The position numbers were made by a program, and so were the translations under genes. DNA of 64,000 bases. Origin: Streptomyces sp. NBC_01244. Its GTDB lineage: Bacteria > Actinomycetota > Actinomycetes > Streptomycetales > Streptomycetaceae. The notes under the pieces are model-generated. The model saw only the letters and a list, made by a program, of their open reading frames with translations. It was not told where the DNA came from and did no database searches. Below are positions 47,601-57,288 of the stretch, piece after piece. The DNA is taken from the NCBI RefSeq assembly GCF_035987325.1, contig NZ_CP108488.1:4402001-4466000 (forward strand), written 5' to 3'. Position 1 is the first letter of the stretch, and each line of letters starts with the position of its first letter.

Positions 47601-48281
47601 CTACGGGACCACCCGCAGCCCCAGCTGCGCGGCCATCGCCGGCGCCAGGCCGAAGAGCTGCGCCGGACTGATCACCGCCCCCGCCAGCGCATCCACCCCC
47701 CGCGCGATCTCCAGCTCCGCGACCCCCCGCAGGTCCACGTCCGCCATCCGCGCCCCCGTGAAGTCCACCGCCCGCAGCTCGCAGTCCCGGAACTCCACCC
47801 GCTCCAGCACCGCGCCCGCGAAGTCCGGCTCCACCAGCACGCACCCCTCGAAGACCACGTCCTTGAGGCGCGCCGTGCGCAGGTTCAGGTAGTCGATCTT
47901 GCCCCCGCGTACGAGCACCCGCTCCAGCACCGCCCCGTGCAGCTGCACCCCGCCCAGCCGGGCGTCCAGCAGTTCCACGTCGCGCAGCGAAGCCTCCGAC
48001 AGGTCCGTCCCCACCCCCCGGACGCCATCCAGCACCGAGTCCAGGATGCGCGCCTTGGCCAGGCCGGTCTCGTCCAGCACGCAGCGCCGTAGCGCGCAGT
48101 CCATGAACCGGGCCCCGCGCCCGTTCGCGCCCGCCAGGTCCACCTCGACGAGCTCCAGCCCGTCGTAGTCCCCGTCCGGCTCCAGCCCCGGCCCCGCGTC
48201 CTCCCACCCGCTCAGCTCCGGCAACCGCACCTCCGGCCGCCGCGCCGCCTTCACCGTCTGCTGCTGCCCGTTTCGCGCCAT
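47601..48281 (-). CDS. Pentapeptide-repeat protein
   Basis: 226 residues. About residues 48-195 form repeats of A(D/N)LxX type, for example DLAGANGRGARFMDC, DLSEASLRDVELLDARLGGV, LNLRTARLKDVVFEGCVL and VDFTGARMADVDLRGV, predicting a right-handed quadrilateral beta helix. Some family members mimic DNA and protect gyrase; no such role can be shown here. Starts at ATG (MARNGQQQ). Its end lies 19 bases from the corrected stop of the convergent His-rich gene. Confidence 0.88.
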   Translation of the reverse strand: MARNGQQQTVKAARRPEVRLPELSGWEDAGPGLEPDGDYDGLELVEVDLAGANGRGARFMDCALRRCVLDETGLAKARILDSVLDGVRGVGTDLSEASLRDVELLDARLGGVQLHGAVLERVLVRGGKIDYLNLRTARLKDVVFEGCVLVEPDFAGAVLERVEFRDCELRAVDFTGARMADVDLRGVAELEIARGVDALAGAVISPAQLFGLAPAMAAQLGLRVVP

Positions 48282-48351
48282 CCCCCCATCCTGACCGACC
48301 CCACTGACAAACCCTTGACCTCAACCCCACCTGAGGTCGGACCCTGTCCCC

Positions 48352-49398
48352 ATGACCACCACCACGGCCACCACCCCGGCCCACACCCCAACCGCCCCCG
48401 GCGCCATGCGCGCCGTCCGCCTCCACGCCTTCGGCCCCGCCGAGAACCTCACCTACGAGTCCGTCCCCCGCCCCGTCCCCGGCCCCGGCCAGGTCCGCAT
48501 CGCCGTGGCCGCCGCCGGCGTCCACCTCCTCGACACCGCCCTGCGCCGCGGCATCCAGGGCCCGCCCGCACCCCTGCCCGAGCTGCCGACCGTCCCGGGC
48601 CGCGAAGTCGCCGGCACCGTCGACGCGCTCGGCCCCGACACGGACACCGGATGGCTCGGGCAGACCGTCGTCGTCCACCTCGGATTCGCCCCCGGCGGCT
48701 ACGCCGAGTACGCCGTCGCCGAAGCCGCCCGACTGCACGCCGTCCCGGACGGCCTCGACCCCGCCACCGCCGTCGCCATGATCGGCACGGGCCGCACCAC
48801 CCTCGGCATCCTCCAGTTCACCGAGCTCGGCCCCGGCTCCGTCGTCCTGGTCCCCGCCGCCGCGGGCGGCATCGGCACCCTGCTGGTCCAGTACGCCAAG
48901 CACGCCGGAGCCACCGTCGTCGCCCTCGCCGGCGGCCCCGCCAAAACCGCCCGCGCCGCCGCCAACGGCGCCGACCTCGCCCTCGACTACACCACCCCCG
49001 ACTGGGCCGACACCCTGCGCGCCCACCACCCCGACGGCGCCACCGTCCTCTTCGACTCCGTCGGCGGCACCGTCGCCCGCACCGCCCTCGGCCTGCTCCG
49101 CGACGGCGCCCTCCACCTCGTCTTCGGCTGGTCCGGCGGCCCCCTCGCCCTCACCGACACCGAGCAGGCCGGCCTGGACGCCCGCGGCATCACCACGCAG
49201 CACGTCCTCGGCCCCGCCATGCTCCGCCGCACCGGAGGCGAAGACCCCCTGCGCCTCCTCGAAACCCGCGCACTCGCCGAAGCCGCCACCGGCCGCCTGC
49301 GCCCCGCCCTCCAGCGCTACCCCCTCGCCGAAGCCGCCGCCGCCCACCACGACCTGGAAACCCGGGCCACCACCGGCAAGGTCGTCCTGGAACCCTGA
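48352..49398 (+). CDS. Zinc-type alcohol dehydrogenase/quinone oxidoreductase-like MDR protein
   Basis: 348 residues of medium-chain reductase fold. N-terminal AMRAVRLHAFGPAENLTYESVPRPVPGPGQV, GREVAGTVDALG, and the NADPH loop VLVPAAAGGIGTLLVQYAKHAG. The structural/catalytic zinc cysteines are absent, as in zeta-crystallin-type quinone oxidoreductases. A Thr/Pro-rich lead of about 17 residues precedes the domain, so the true start may be the second ATG (48403). Reduces quinones or enones with NADPH; substrate unknown. Confidence 0.87.
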   Translation: MTTTTATTPAHTPTAPGAMRAVRLHAFGPAENLTYESVPRPVPGPGQVRIAVAAAGVHLLDTALRRGIQGPPAPLPELPTVPGREVAGTVDALGPDTDTGWLGQTVVVHLGFAPGGYAEYAVAEAARLHAVPDGLDPATAVAMIGTGRTTLGILQFTELGPGSVVLVPAAAGGIGTLLVQYAKHAGATVVALAGGPAKTARAAANGADLALDYTTPDWADTLRAHHPDGATVLFDSVGGTVARTALGLLRDGALHLVFGWSGGPLALTDTEQAGLDARGITTQHVLGPAMLRRTGGEDPLRLLETRALAEAATGRLRPALQRYPLAEAAAAHHDLETRATTGKVVLEP

Positions 49399-49422
49399 GG
49401 ATCCCGGCCCGGCCCGCCGGAC

Positions 49423-49896
49423 CTACGCGCCCCCGAGCTCCGCCAGCGCCCCATCGGCCAGCCGGTACACCGACCACTCGTCCTGCGGCCGCGCACCCAA
49501 GGCCTCGTAGAAGGCGATCGTCGGCTCGTTCCACTTCAGGACCGACCACTCCAGCCGCTCGTACCCGCGCTCCCGACAGATCCGCGCCAACTCCCGCAGC
49601 AGCGCCTTCCCGTGGCCACCGCCGCGCACGCCCGGGCGGACGTACAAGTCCTCCAGGTAGATCCCGTGCACCCCGCGCCACGTCGAGAAGCTGAGGAACC
49701 ACAACGAGAACCCGACCGCCTCGCCCTCCTCCGTCACCGCGAGGTGCGCGAACGCCGCCGGCCGCTCCCCGAAGAGCGCCTCCCGCAACTGCTCCTCGGT
49801 GGCGCGCGCCTCGTGCGGCACCTTCTCGTACTCCGCGAGCTCGCGGATCATGGCGTGGATGACGGGTACGTCGCTGACGACGGCGCTACGGATCAT
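49423..49896 (-). CDS. GNAT N-acetyltransferase, diamine/spermidine type
   Basis: 157 residues. IRSAVVSDVPVIHAMIRELAEYEK at the start, YLEDLYVRPGVRGGGHGKALL with the acetyl-CoA loop RxxGxG/H, and LEWSVLKWNEPTIAFYEALGA in motif B. This resembles spermidine/spermine acetyltransferase (SSAT) relatives that acetylate polyamines, thialysine or amino acids. ATG at 49896. Three genes of the same strand follow one another here (49423-51679) with short gaps. Confidence 0.88.
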   Translation of the reverse strand: MIRSAVVSDVPVIHAMIRELAEYEKVPHEARATEEQLREALFGERPAAFAHLAVTEEGEAVGFSLWFLSFSTWRGVHGIYLEDLYVRPGVRGGGHGKALLRELARICRERGYERLEWSVLKWNEPTIAFYEALGARPQDEWSVYRLADGALAELGGA

Positions 49897-49905
49897 GCCC
49901 GCACC

Positions 49906-50919
49906 CTACGAGCCCGCGCGCCGGCCCCGCCCGTTCCCTCCGCCCCGCCCCGCCCCCAGCAACGACTCCGCGACCCTCAGCTGCACCGCCGCCGGCCGGT
50001 CCCCGTCCTCCACGTCCCACAGGCAGTTCTGCAGCACCCGCCCCAGCGTCCACGCCCGCGCCCGCTCCCGGTCCGCCCCCACCGCCTCCGCCAGCGACTC
50101 GAAGCGCCACCGCACCTCCCGCGCACGGAAGTCGTTGACCAGCGCCGGCAGCAACTCGAACCCCGGATCACCGGCGAGCGGCTTCGGATCGATCGCCAGC
50201 CACGGCTCGCGCCCGCCCGCCAGAACGTTGTCGTAGTGCAGGTCCCAGTGCAGCAGCCGGTCCCCCGGCTCCCCCGCCACGTCCGCCAGCGCCGCCGCGC
50301 AGTCCGCGACCAGCCCCCGCTCCCGGCCGTCCCCCAACTGCTCCAACGCCCCCGGCACCGCCTCCAGCATCGCCGCCGCCACGTCCCCGAGCCGCCGCAG
50401 CCCGGCCGGCGCCGGCACCGCCGTCAGCCGCGCCAGCAACCCGCCGACGAGCTCCACCGCCCGCCTGGAATCCCGTACGGCCACCGCCGACAGCGGCCGG
50501 CCCTCGTCGAGGCGCTCCAGCAGCAGCGTGCCGGTCTCCGCATCGTCCGCCAGCAGCCGTACGCAGCCCTCCCCGGCCCACGCCCGCAGCGCGAGCGCCT
50601 CCCCCGCGTTCTCCTCGTCCAGCGCCGGCAACTTCAGCGCCGCCGCCGTCCCGTCGGCCCGCACCACCGGCAGCACCAGGGCCGTCACCCCGTACATCCC
50701 GGGCCCGGTCACCCGCAGCTCCCACCGCTCCAGGAAAGCGGCCACCCGCCCGGGAAGCGCGTCGACGAACTCCCGCCCCGCCGCGCCGTTGTCCCGCACC
50801 TGCGCCCGCGCGAACCGCGCCGGAACCCCGCCGAACCCACCACCACCCGAGCCGCCCGAACCACCGGCGCCCGCACCCGCACCCGCGCCGCCCGCCCCAC
50901 CGACCGTCGCACCGTCCAT
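49906..50919 (-). CDS. Aminoglycoside/hydroxyurea phosphotransferase-family kinase
   Basis: 337 residues. Kinase-like catalytic site LLHWDLHYDNVLAG (HxDxxxxN) and the metal-binding Asp in LAIDPKPLAGDPGFELLPAL, typical of the APH(6)/hydroxyurea phosphotransferase group. The N-terminus is a Gly/Ala-rich tail (about 1-30) of low complexity, so the functional start may be later (VPARFARAQV). Such genes are common in Streptomyces; a resistance role is possible but not shown, and no antibiotic cluster is in view. Confidence 0.82.
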   Translation of the reverse strand: MDGATVGGAGGAGAGAGAGGSGGSGGGGFGGVPARFARAQVRDNGAAGREFVDALPGRVAAFLERWELRVTGPGMYGVTALVLPVVRADGTAAALKLPALDEENAGEALALRAWAGEGCVRLLADDAETGTLLLERLDEGRPLSAVAVRDSRRAVELVGGLLARLTAVPAPAGLRRLGDVAAAMLEAVPGALEQLGDGRERGLVADCAAALADVAGEPGDRLLHWDLHYDNVLAGGREPWLAIDPKPLAGDPGFELLPALVNDFRAREVRWRFESLAEAVGADRERARAWTLGRVLQNCLWDVEDGDRPAAVQLRVAESLLGAGRGGGNGRGRRAGS

Positions 50920-50953
50920 GACCCGACCCTAGGCCCAAGAACCCCTTCGCCCC

Positions 50954-51679
50954 CTAGGCCGTCGCCCCGATCCCGACACCCTCCAACGCCCGCGTGAACG
51001 CCCCCGCATCGAACAGCGACCCGTCCTTCGACCCGACCGGCTCCCCCTCCACCAGCACCAACGGCGTCGCCTGCGCACCCGTCGCCTCGAAGCCCTTCTC
51101 CGCCTCGGCGACCCACCCCTTGTACTTCTGCTCCTTCACCGCCGTGTCGAACTCCGCCCCGCGCAGCCCCGGCACCCGGTCCGCGATCCTCAGGAGCAGC
51201 TCGTCGGTGAACTTCCCCTTCGGCTGACTGGCGAAGACCGCCGCGTGGAACTCCGCGAACTTCCCGCAGTCCGCCGACGCGCGCAGCGCGTTGACCGCCT
51301 TGACCGAACCGCTCGCCCCACCCCGGTCCAGGAACGAGGCCAACAGGTACTCGATCTTCACCTGACCGGCCACCGCCAGCTTCAGCAGCGATTCACCGCC
51401 GGCCTCCTCGAACCGCGCGCAGTAACCGCACTTCGGATCCACCAGCACCTGCGCGGTACGCGGCGCGTCCGCCTTCCCCACGACGATCTTCGCCCCGTCC
51501 ACCGCCGTGGGCAGCCCCGCGAGCTGTCCGGCGATCGGACTGGTCCGCACCGGAACCTCGGAGGCCGCCACGGCCTTCCCCTCACCCGTCCCGGAGCCGC
51601 ATCCGACGACCGCCCCACCCAACAGGGCCACGGACGCGACCGCCGCGACCAGCCGCCCTGCCACCACAACCCGCGCCAT
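50954..51679 (-). CDS. DsbA-like thioredoxin-fold lipoprotein
   Basis: 241 residues. Lipobox VVGC at Cys27; thioredoxin-like fold with redox site DPKCGYCARF (CxxC), and cis-proline loop ATPLVLVEGEPVG. The helical insertion between holds one further Cys (ADCGKFAEFH). Forms or rearranges disulfides in exported proteins, on the outer face of the membrane. Length and order fit actinobacterial DsbA/DsbG relatives. 35 bases upstream of the phosphotransferase gene on the same strand. Confidence 0.9.
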   Translation of the reverse strand: MARVVVAGRLVAAVASVALLGGAVVGCGSGTGEGKAVAASEVPVRTSPIAGQLAGLPTAVDGAKIVVGKADAPRTAQVLVDPKCGYCARFEEAGGESLLKLAVAGQVKIEYLLASFLDRGGASGSVKAVNALRASADCGKFAEFHAAVFASQPKGKFTDELLLRIADRVPGLRGAEFDTAVKEQKYKGWVAEAEKGFEATGAQATPLVLVEGEPVGSKDGSLFDAGAFTRALEGVGIGATA

Positions 51680-51838
51680 ACGAACCCGTACCTCTCACAC
51701 AAAAACCTGACAAAATCCCCGCCCCACCCTAAGGAGGAATCCCCACCCCCACATCAGCCATTCGGCCACCCCTCAGCCCCCAAAACCCGACGTCACGCCC
51801 CTGGACACCCACCCAAAACGCCGTGTACCAACTCCCCC

Positions 51839-53221
51839 ATGACGATCAACGGCGGAATTTCCTTCTGGTACGCGACGGACGAGACCGCCCCCGCACACCC
51901 ACCCCGCGCCCCGCTCACCGGCAACACCACGGCCGACGTCGTCATCGTCGGCGGCGGCTACACCGGCCTGTGGACCGCGTACTACCTCAAGACCGCCGCC
52001 CCCGACCTGCGCGTCACCGTCCTGGAGCAGAAGTTCTGCGGCTACGGAGCCTCCGGCCGCAACGGCGGCTGGCTCTACAACGGCATCGCCGGCCGCGACC
52101 GCTACGCCGCCCTCCACGGCCACCAGGCCGCCCAGCGCCTCCAGCACGCCATGAACGAGACCGTCACCGAAGTCATCGACACCGCGGCCAAGGAAGGCAT
52201 CGACGCCGACATCCACCGCGGCGGAGTCCTCGAAGTGGCCCGCACCCCCGCCCAGCTCTCCCGCCTCAGGGCCTTCCACACCGCCGAACTCGCCTTCGGC
52301 GAAACGGACCGCGAGCTCTACGACGCCACCGACACCCGCGCCCGCATCAACGTCGCGGACGCCGTGGGCTCCTCCTGGACCCCGCACGGAGCCCGCATCC
52401 ACCCCCTGAAGCTGGTCAAGGGCCTGGCCGCCGCATGCGAACGCCTCGGCGTCGTCATCCACGAGTCCACCCCCGTCACGGAGATCGCCCCGCGCCGCGC
52501 CCTCACCCCGTACGGCACCGTCCGCGCCCCGTACGTCCTGCGCTGCACCGAGGGCTTCACCGCCGCCCTCAAGGGCCAGAAGCGCTCCTGGCTCCCGATG
52601 AACTCCTCGATGATCGCGACGGCCCCCCTCCCCCCGGAGACCTGGTCCCAACTCAACTGGTCCGACGCCTCCACCCTCGGCGACATGGCCCACGCCTACA
52701 TGTACGCCCAGCGCACGGCCGACGACCGCATCGCCATCGGCGGCCGCGGCGTCCCCTACCGCTACGGCTCCCGCACCGACAACGACGGCCGCACCCAGCC
52801 CGCCACGATCACGGCCCTCACGAACCTCCTCGAATCCTTCTTCCCGGCCCTGACGGGAGTGGAGATCACCCACGCCTGGTCCGGCGTCCTCGGCGTCCCC
52901 CGCGACTGGTGCGCCACGGTCACCCTGGACGCGGCTTCGGGCCTCGGCTGGGCCGGCGGCTACGTGGGCTCCGGCGTGGCCACGGCGAACCTCGCGGCCC
53001 GCACCCTCCGCGACCTGGTCCTGGGCGACAAGACGGACCTGACGACCCTCCCCTGGGTCAACCACCGGGTCCGCCGCTGGGAACCGGAACCCTTCCGCTG
53101 GCTCGGCGTCCAGGCCCTCTACGCCGCCTACCGCGAGGCCGACCGCCGGGAATCCACCACCCACACCCCGACGACAACCCCGCTGGCCCGCCTGGCAGAC
53201 CGCATCTCGGGCCGCCACTGA
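51839..53221 (+). CDS. DadA/PuuB-type FAD-dependent oxidoreductase
   Basis: 460 residues. FAD-binding VVIVGGGYTGLWTAYYLKTAAPDLRVTVLEQ (GxGxxG-like GGGYTG), KFCGYGASGRNGGW with the second FAD loop, and a C-terminal GWAGGYVGSGVATANLAARTL that closes the fold. These enzymes oxidise amines, D-amino acids, or gamma-glutamyl-putrescine. No polyamine gene is adjacent. ATG start at 51839; the much longer open frame upstream is the shadow of the dsbA-like gene. Followed by a terminator. Confidence 0.88.
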   Translation: MTINGGISFWYATDETAPAHPPRAPLTGNTTADVVIVGGGYTGLWTAYYLKTAAPDLRVTVLEQKFCGYGASGRNGGWLYNGIAGRDRYAALHGHQAAQRLQHAMNETVTEVIDTAAKEGIDADIHRGGVLEVARTPAQLSRLRAFHTAELAFGETDRELYDATDTRARINVADAVGSSWTPHGARIHPLKLVKGLAAACERLGVVIHESTPVTEIAPRRALTPYGTVRAPYVLRCTEGFTAALKGQKRSWLPMNSSMIATAPLPPETWSQLNWSDASTLGDMAHAYMYAQRTADDRIAIGGRGVPYRYGSRTDNDGRTQPATITALTNLLESFFPALTGVEITHAWSGVLGVPRDWCATVTLDAASGLGWAGGYVGSGVATANLAARTLRDLVLGDKTDLTTLPWVNHRVRRWEPEPFRWLGVQALYAAYREADRRESTTHTPTTTPLARLADRISGRH

Positions 53222-53231
53222 CGGCACGCAA

Positions 53232-53259
53232 AAGGCCCCGGGCGACTGCCCGGGGCCTT
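53232..53259. terminator. Terminator after the FAD oxidoreductase
   Basis: 12-base stem AAGGCCCCGGGC/GCCCGGGGCCTT with loop GACT, 11 bases after the stop; it also faces the convergent tRNA gene. Confidence 0.88.
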
Positions 53260-53309
53260 CCGCTTTCGTTCGAATCCACCTGGCCAATAAGCCTCTGACC
53301 TGGGATTAG

Positions 53310-53382
53310 AGCCGCCTGTCGGAATCGAACCGACGACCTTCGCATTACAAGGGCGGCGCTCTACCAACTGAGCTAAGGCGGC
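53310..53382 (-). tRNA. tRNA-Thr (anticodon TGT)
   Basis: 73 bases without encoded CCA. Acceptor stem GCCGCCT/AGGCGGC, D arm GCTC-AGTTGGTA-GAGC, anticodon loop CTTGTAA (anticodon TGT, reading ACA), T arm GTCGG-TTCGATT-CCGAC. Odd: in the anticodon stem CCGCC faces TGCGA, leaving C-A and C-U mismatches at the two ends and only three internal pairs. The rest is canonical. Confidence 0.93.
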
Positions 53383-53541
53383 ACACGTGACACTGCACAG
53401 CGCACAGAATCGCCTTCACTCTACACAGCCGCCAGACCCCGCCGCGAAGAACTTTCCGGCGTCCGTAACCCCTCGCCCACCCGTTCGTTCTTGGTACTGG
53501 AGTACACGTCCGACTATCGGACCGTAGGGGTGGGAGGGTTC

Positions 53542-54915
53542 GTGGCCGAAGCCGCGGAACAGAAGAAGCGCGTCATAGGCGCCGAGGCCAAGCGCCTCAA
53601 GCGCGAGGTCCTGGGTGTCCCGGACCAGCGCAAGCACCAGCAGCGCGCGGCCAACCCCCTCACTCGCAGGGCGAAGGAACCGGGCACTCAACAGCGGGTG
53701 TACCGCTACCGCTTCTACCCCACCGACTCGCAGGCCGAGCAGCTGATCCAGACGTTCGGCGCCTGCCGTTGGGTCTACAACGAGGGGCTGGCACTCCGAG
53801 TGAAGGCATGGGAGGAGCACAGCGTCTCCCTCGGCTTCGCCGAGACCTCCCGCGCGCTGACCGGCTGGCGCCGGGCCCCCGAGACCCCGTGGCTCCAGGA
53901 CGTGTCGTCGACCGTGCTCCAACAGTCGCTCCGCCACCTGGATTCCGCGTTCGCCCGCTTCTTCAAGGGCTCGACGAAGTACCCGAAGCCGAAGCGCAAG
54001 CACCGGACGCGAGACTCGGCGACTTACGTCCGCACCGGATTCCGCTGGCACGAGGACCCCGAACGGCCGGGCACGGGGCTCATCGCCTTGGCGAAGCAGA
54101 CAGAGCCACTGGACGTGCGCTGGTCCCGCCCCCTGCCCGCCGGGGTCACCCCGGTGAAGCTGACGGTGACCCGCGACCGCGCCGGCCGCTTCTTCCTCTA
54201 CGCCCTCGTGGAAGAGCGGATCGCACCTCTGCCCGCCGCGCTCGCCCCGGGTACGGATACCCCGAAGGCCGTCGGCATCGACCTCGGACTGGCAGCACTC
54301 GTCACCTTGGACGACGGCAGCACCGTGGACCACCCGAAGCTGTTGAAGAAGTACGAGAAGAAGCTCGCGCGGCTCCAACGTGAGCTGCACCGCAAGCAGA
54401 AGGGATCAGCCAACCGCGGCAAGGCCCGCGCGAAGATCGCCAGGCTGTACGCCTTGATCAGTGACGTCCGGAAGGACGGCCTCGACCAGCTCACCACCCG
54501 CCTCGTGCGCGAGAACCAAGTGCTCGTGGTGGAAGACCTGGCCGTCGCCAACCTCCTCCGCGTGAAGAGGCTGAGCAAGTCCATCGCCGACGCCTCCTGG
54601 GGCACGATCCTCGACATGCTCCGGTACAAGGCGGCCTGGTACGGGCGCACCCTGGTCGTCGTGGACCGGTTCTTCCCCTCGACCCGGCGTTGTTCCGCCT
54701 GCCATACCAAGGGCGAGCGGCTCGGCCTGTCCGTCCGGTCGTGGACATGTGCCGCGTGCGATGCCGCCCACGACCGTGACGGGAACGCCGCGGTGAACCT
54801 CCGCGACGAGGGGCTCCGGCTCTACGAGCTCGTGGCGACGGCCTTGCCCCCGGGCAAGGCCCCGCCCTCCCTCATCCGCGCATCGGAACTACCGGAGTAC
54901 GTCATGACCGCATAG
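53542..54915 (+). CDS. tnpB: TnpB (IS200/IS605-type RNA-guided endonuclease), stand-alone
   Basis: 457 residues from GTG. N-terminal wedge/REC part RVYRYRFYPTDSQAEQLIQTFGACRWVYNEGL, RuvC-I Asp in AVGIDLGLAAL (about 247), RuvC-II Glu in VLVVEDLAVANLL (about 332), zinc ribbon CSAC...CAAC (about 384-406), and RuvC-III Asp in HDRDGNAAVNL (about 413). All catalytic residues are intact. No tnpA lies beside it, so it is a solitary or IS1341-like element. A TTG at 53491 is also in frame; GTG follows GGGAGG. It abuts tRNA-Thr. Probably transcribed together with its omega-RNA from the 3' end. Confidence 0.92.
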   Translation: MAEAAEQKKRVIGAEAKRLKREVLGVPDQRKHQQRAANPLTRRAKEPGTQQRVYRYRFYPTDSQAEQLIQTFGACRWVYNEGLALRVKAWEEHSVSLGFAETSRALTGWRRAPETPWLQDVSSTVLQQSLRHLDSAFARFFKGSTKYPKPKRKHRTRDSATYVRTGFRWHEDPERPGTGLIALAKQTEPLDVRWSRPLPAGVTPVKLTVTRDRAGRFFLYALVEERIAPLPAALAPGTDTPKAVGIDLGLAALVTLDDGSTVDHPKLLKKYEKKLARLQRELHRKQKGSANRGKARAKIARLYALISDVRKDGLDQLTTRLVRENQVLVVEDLAVANLLRVKRLSKSIADASWGTILDMLRYKAAWYGRTLVVVDRFFPSTRRCSACHTKGERLGLSVRSWTCAACDAAHDRDGNAAVNLRDEGLRLYELVATALPPGKAPPSLIRASELPEYVMTA

Positions 54916-55056
54916 GCCGTGCACGAACAACAGGCCGACGGGCCGTCGGTCTTCAAGCCTGTGGAGTCCGTGTCAGACCGCCCGGTGCATCCCTCAGGGC
55001 TGTACCTGGCGGCAGCGGACGATGAAGCAGGAAGTGGCGCCCGCGAGGGCGACACC
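54800..55056 (+). ncRNA. Predicted omega-RNA (reRNA) of the TnpB element and right end
   Basis: In IS605-type elements the guide RNA overlaps the tnpB 3' end and stops at the right end. Here GATGAAGCAGGAAG (55021-55034) and a hairpin GTGGCGCCC-GCGA-GGGCGACAC resemble the usual end of such elements, putting the right end near 55056. The guide would begin with the bases that follow (GGGGTCAAAAG...), the first of three tandem repeats. The 5' boundary is a guess; not folded. Confidence 0.45.
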
Positions 55057-55058
55057 GG

Positions 55059-55148
55059 GGTCAAAAGTTCGGCGCTCTGCCCCCACAAGGTCAAAAGAGC
55101 GTTGCTCTGGCCTCACCAGGTCAAAAAGCCGGTGCTCTACCCGCCCTC
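55059..55148. repeat. Three tandem 30-bp imperfect repeats
   Basis: Units start at 55059, 55089 and 55119, each GGTCAAAA followed at a fixed distance by GCTCT; neighbouring units agree at about 20-23 of 30 positions. Contiguous, without spacers, so not a CRISPR array. They begin at the predicted TnpB right end and run into the stop of the next gene. Confidence 0.75.
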
Positions 55149-55818
55149 ACACCCCCGGATACCCCGCCCGTGCCACCCGCGGCCCCACCGCCGCCAGCGG
55201 GAGCCCCGGGTTCAGGGCGTCCACGACGGCCTGGGTGAGCGGGCGCAGCTCCCACAGGTGGCGGATGGCCTCCAACGGGAGGTCCGTCTCGTAGTAGTCC
55301 TCGGCGAAGTCGCGGTAGGCCTCCGGGGTGCCGGCCGCGAGGAGTTCGAAGAGGTAGTCCGCGCCGTCCGGGTCGGACTTGCCCTCCGGGAACTCCACCT
55401 TGCCCGCGCGCCACTGCGTGTCGCCGGTCTCGCGCCAGAAGACGGCGGTCGCGCGGAGTACGCCGTCTTCCCCCGTGCTGAACGCCGGCTCCTTCACCTG
55501 CGGCTGGAACACCTCCGGTATGCCGTCCACCAGGCCGGGCCACGGTTCCCCGTCCTCGTCACACCACGGGCTCATCCGCGACTCGTGGTCGAAGCCGCAT
55601 CCGAAGACCCCGTCGGCCGTGAAGACGATCGCGTAGTCGTCGCCGGAGCCGTTGTCCATCAGTGCCGCTTCCTCGCCCGGGCCCCACTCCGGGTCGTAGG
55701 CGAAGTAGCCGTCGTCCTCCTCGCCGCTGATCACCAGTTCCAGCGCCGCCATCGCCCGGCAGCGGTCGCGCAGCGTCGCGATGTCGGGCAGCGCGCGGGT
55801 CACGTCGTAGATGGTCAT
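55147..55818 (-). CDS. Conserved hypothetical protein, acidic
   Basis: 223 residues from ATG 55818 (MTIYDVTRALPDIATLRDRCRAMAALE), very acidic (EEDDGYFAYDPEWGPGEE, FGCGFDHESRMSPWCDEDGEPWPGL). The C-terminal part YRDFAEDYYETDLPLEAIRHLWELRPLT looks helical. The pattern (FDHESRMSPW, PGLVDGIP) recurs in streptomycete proteins of unknown role, perhaps SUKH/immunity-like; no domain can be claimed. The longer frame to 55977 overlaps the msiK promoter. Its stop overlaps the last 30-bp repeat. Confidence 0.75.
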   Translation of the reverse strand: MTIYDVTRALPDIATLRDRCRAMAALELVISGEEDDGYFAYDPEWGPGEEAALMDNGSGDDYAIVFTADGVFGCGFDHESRMSPWCDEDGEPWPGLVDGIPEVFQPQVKEPAFSTGEDGVLRATAVFWRETGDTQWRAGKVEFPEGKSDPDGADYLFELLAAGTPEAYRDFAEDYYETDLPLEAIRHLWELRPLTQAVVDALNPGLPLAAVGPRVARAGYPGV

Positions 55819-55942
55819 GGCCGTGATCAAAGCAGCCGCCTCTGACACCTGGACCCGACGTGTGGAAACGTCCTGGAACTCACTCCCGTCCAGGTGCTGA
55901 CAGGAGCGGCTCGGGCGGGTAGCGTCGGGCCGAGTCCAGTCC

Positions 55943-55958
55943 ACTGGACTAGACCTTC
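55943..55958. promoter_or_regulatory. DasR-like dre site 3, upstream of msiK
   Basis: ACTGGACTAGACCTTC; the same core (TGGACTAGACCTT) as dre site 2, 48 bases before the msiK ATG. Couples the shared ATPase to aminosugar control if functional. Confidence 0.65.
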
Positions 55959-56006
55959 CACTCGGATCGTCCGGCACGTTCCTGCCGGTAGAAGGGATTC
56001 ATCACC

Positions 56007-57095
<1,089 letters not shown>

Positions 57096-57111
57096 CCCGT
57101 ACGCGCACAGC

Positions 57112-57150
57112 CGCCGAAGGGGCGTCCCGTCAAGGGGCGCCCCTTCGGCG
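57112..57150 (+). terminator. Terminator after msiK
   Basis: 13-base stem CGCCGAAGGGGCG/CGCCCCTTCGGCG with a 13-base loop, 17 bases past the stop. Confidence 0.85.
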
Positions 57151-57288
57151 CGAGTTCCGGCGCGAGGTGCGCAGATCGGGCCATTCGGCCCCAAGCGTCA
57201 ACCCTTAATTCGAAAAGTCACGTCGAACCATCCCCCGACCGGGTGACTAAATGTCGCCATATCTTCACCGAGCGCTACTCTCGCCCTC

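Noticed and set aside
49906..50919. Streptomycin or other antibiotic resistance gene
   Set aside because: The kinase fold is right, but the family is broad in Streptomyces and no antibiotic cluster adjoins it.
53310..54915. Integrated element using tRNA-Thr as attachment site
   Set aside because: The TnpB lies on the 5' side of the tRNA gene, no integrase is present, and no copy of the tRNA 3' end is seen.
55059..55148. CRISPR array
   Set aside because: The three 30-bp units are contiguous, with no spacers between them and only 20-23 matching positions; no cas gene is near.
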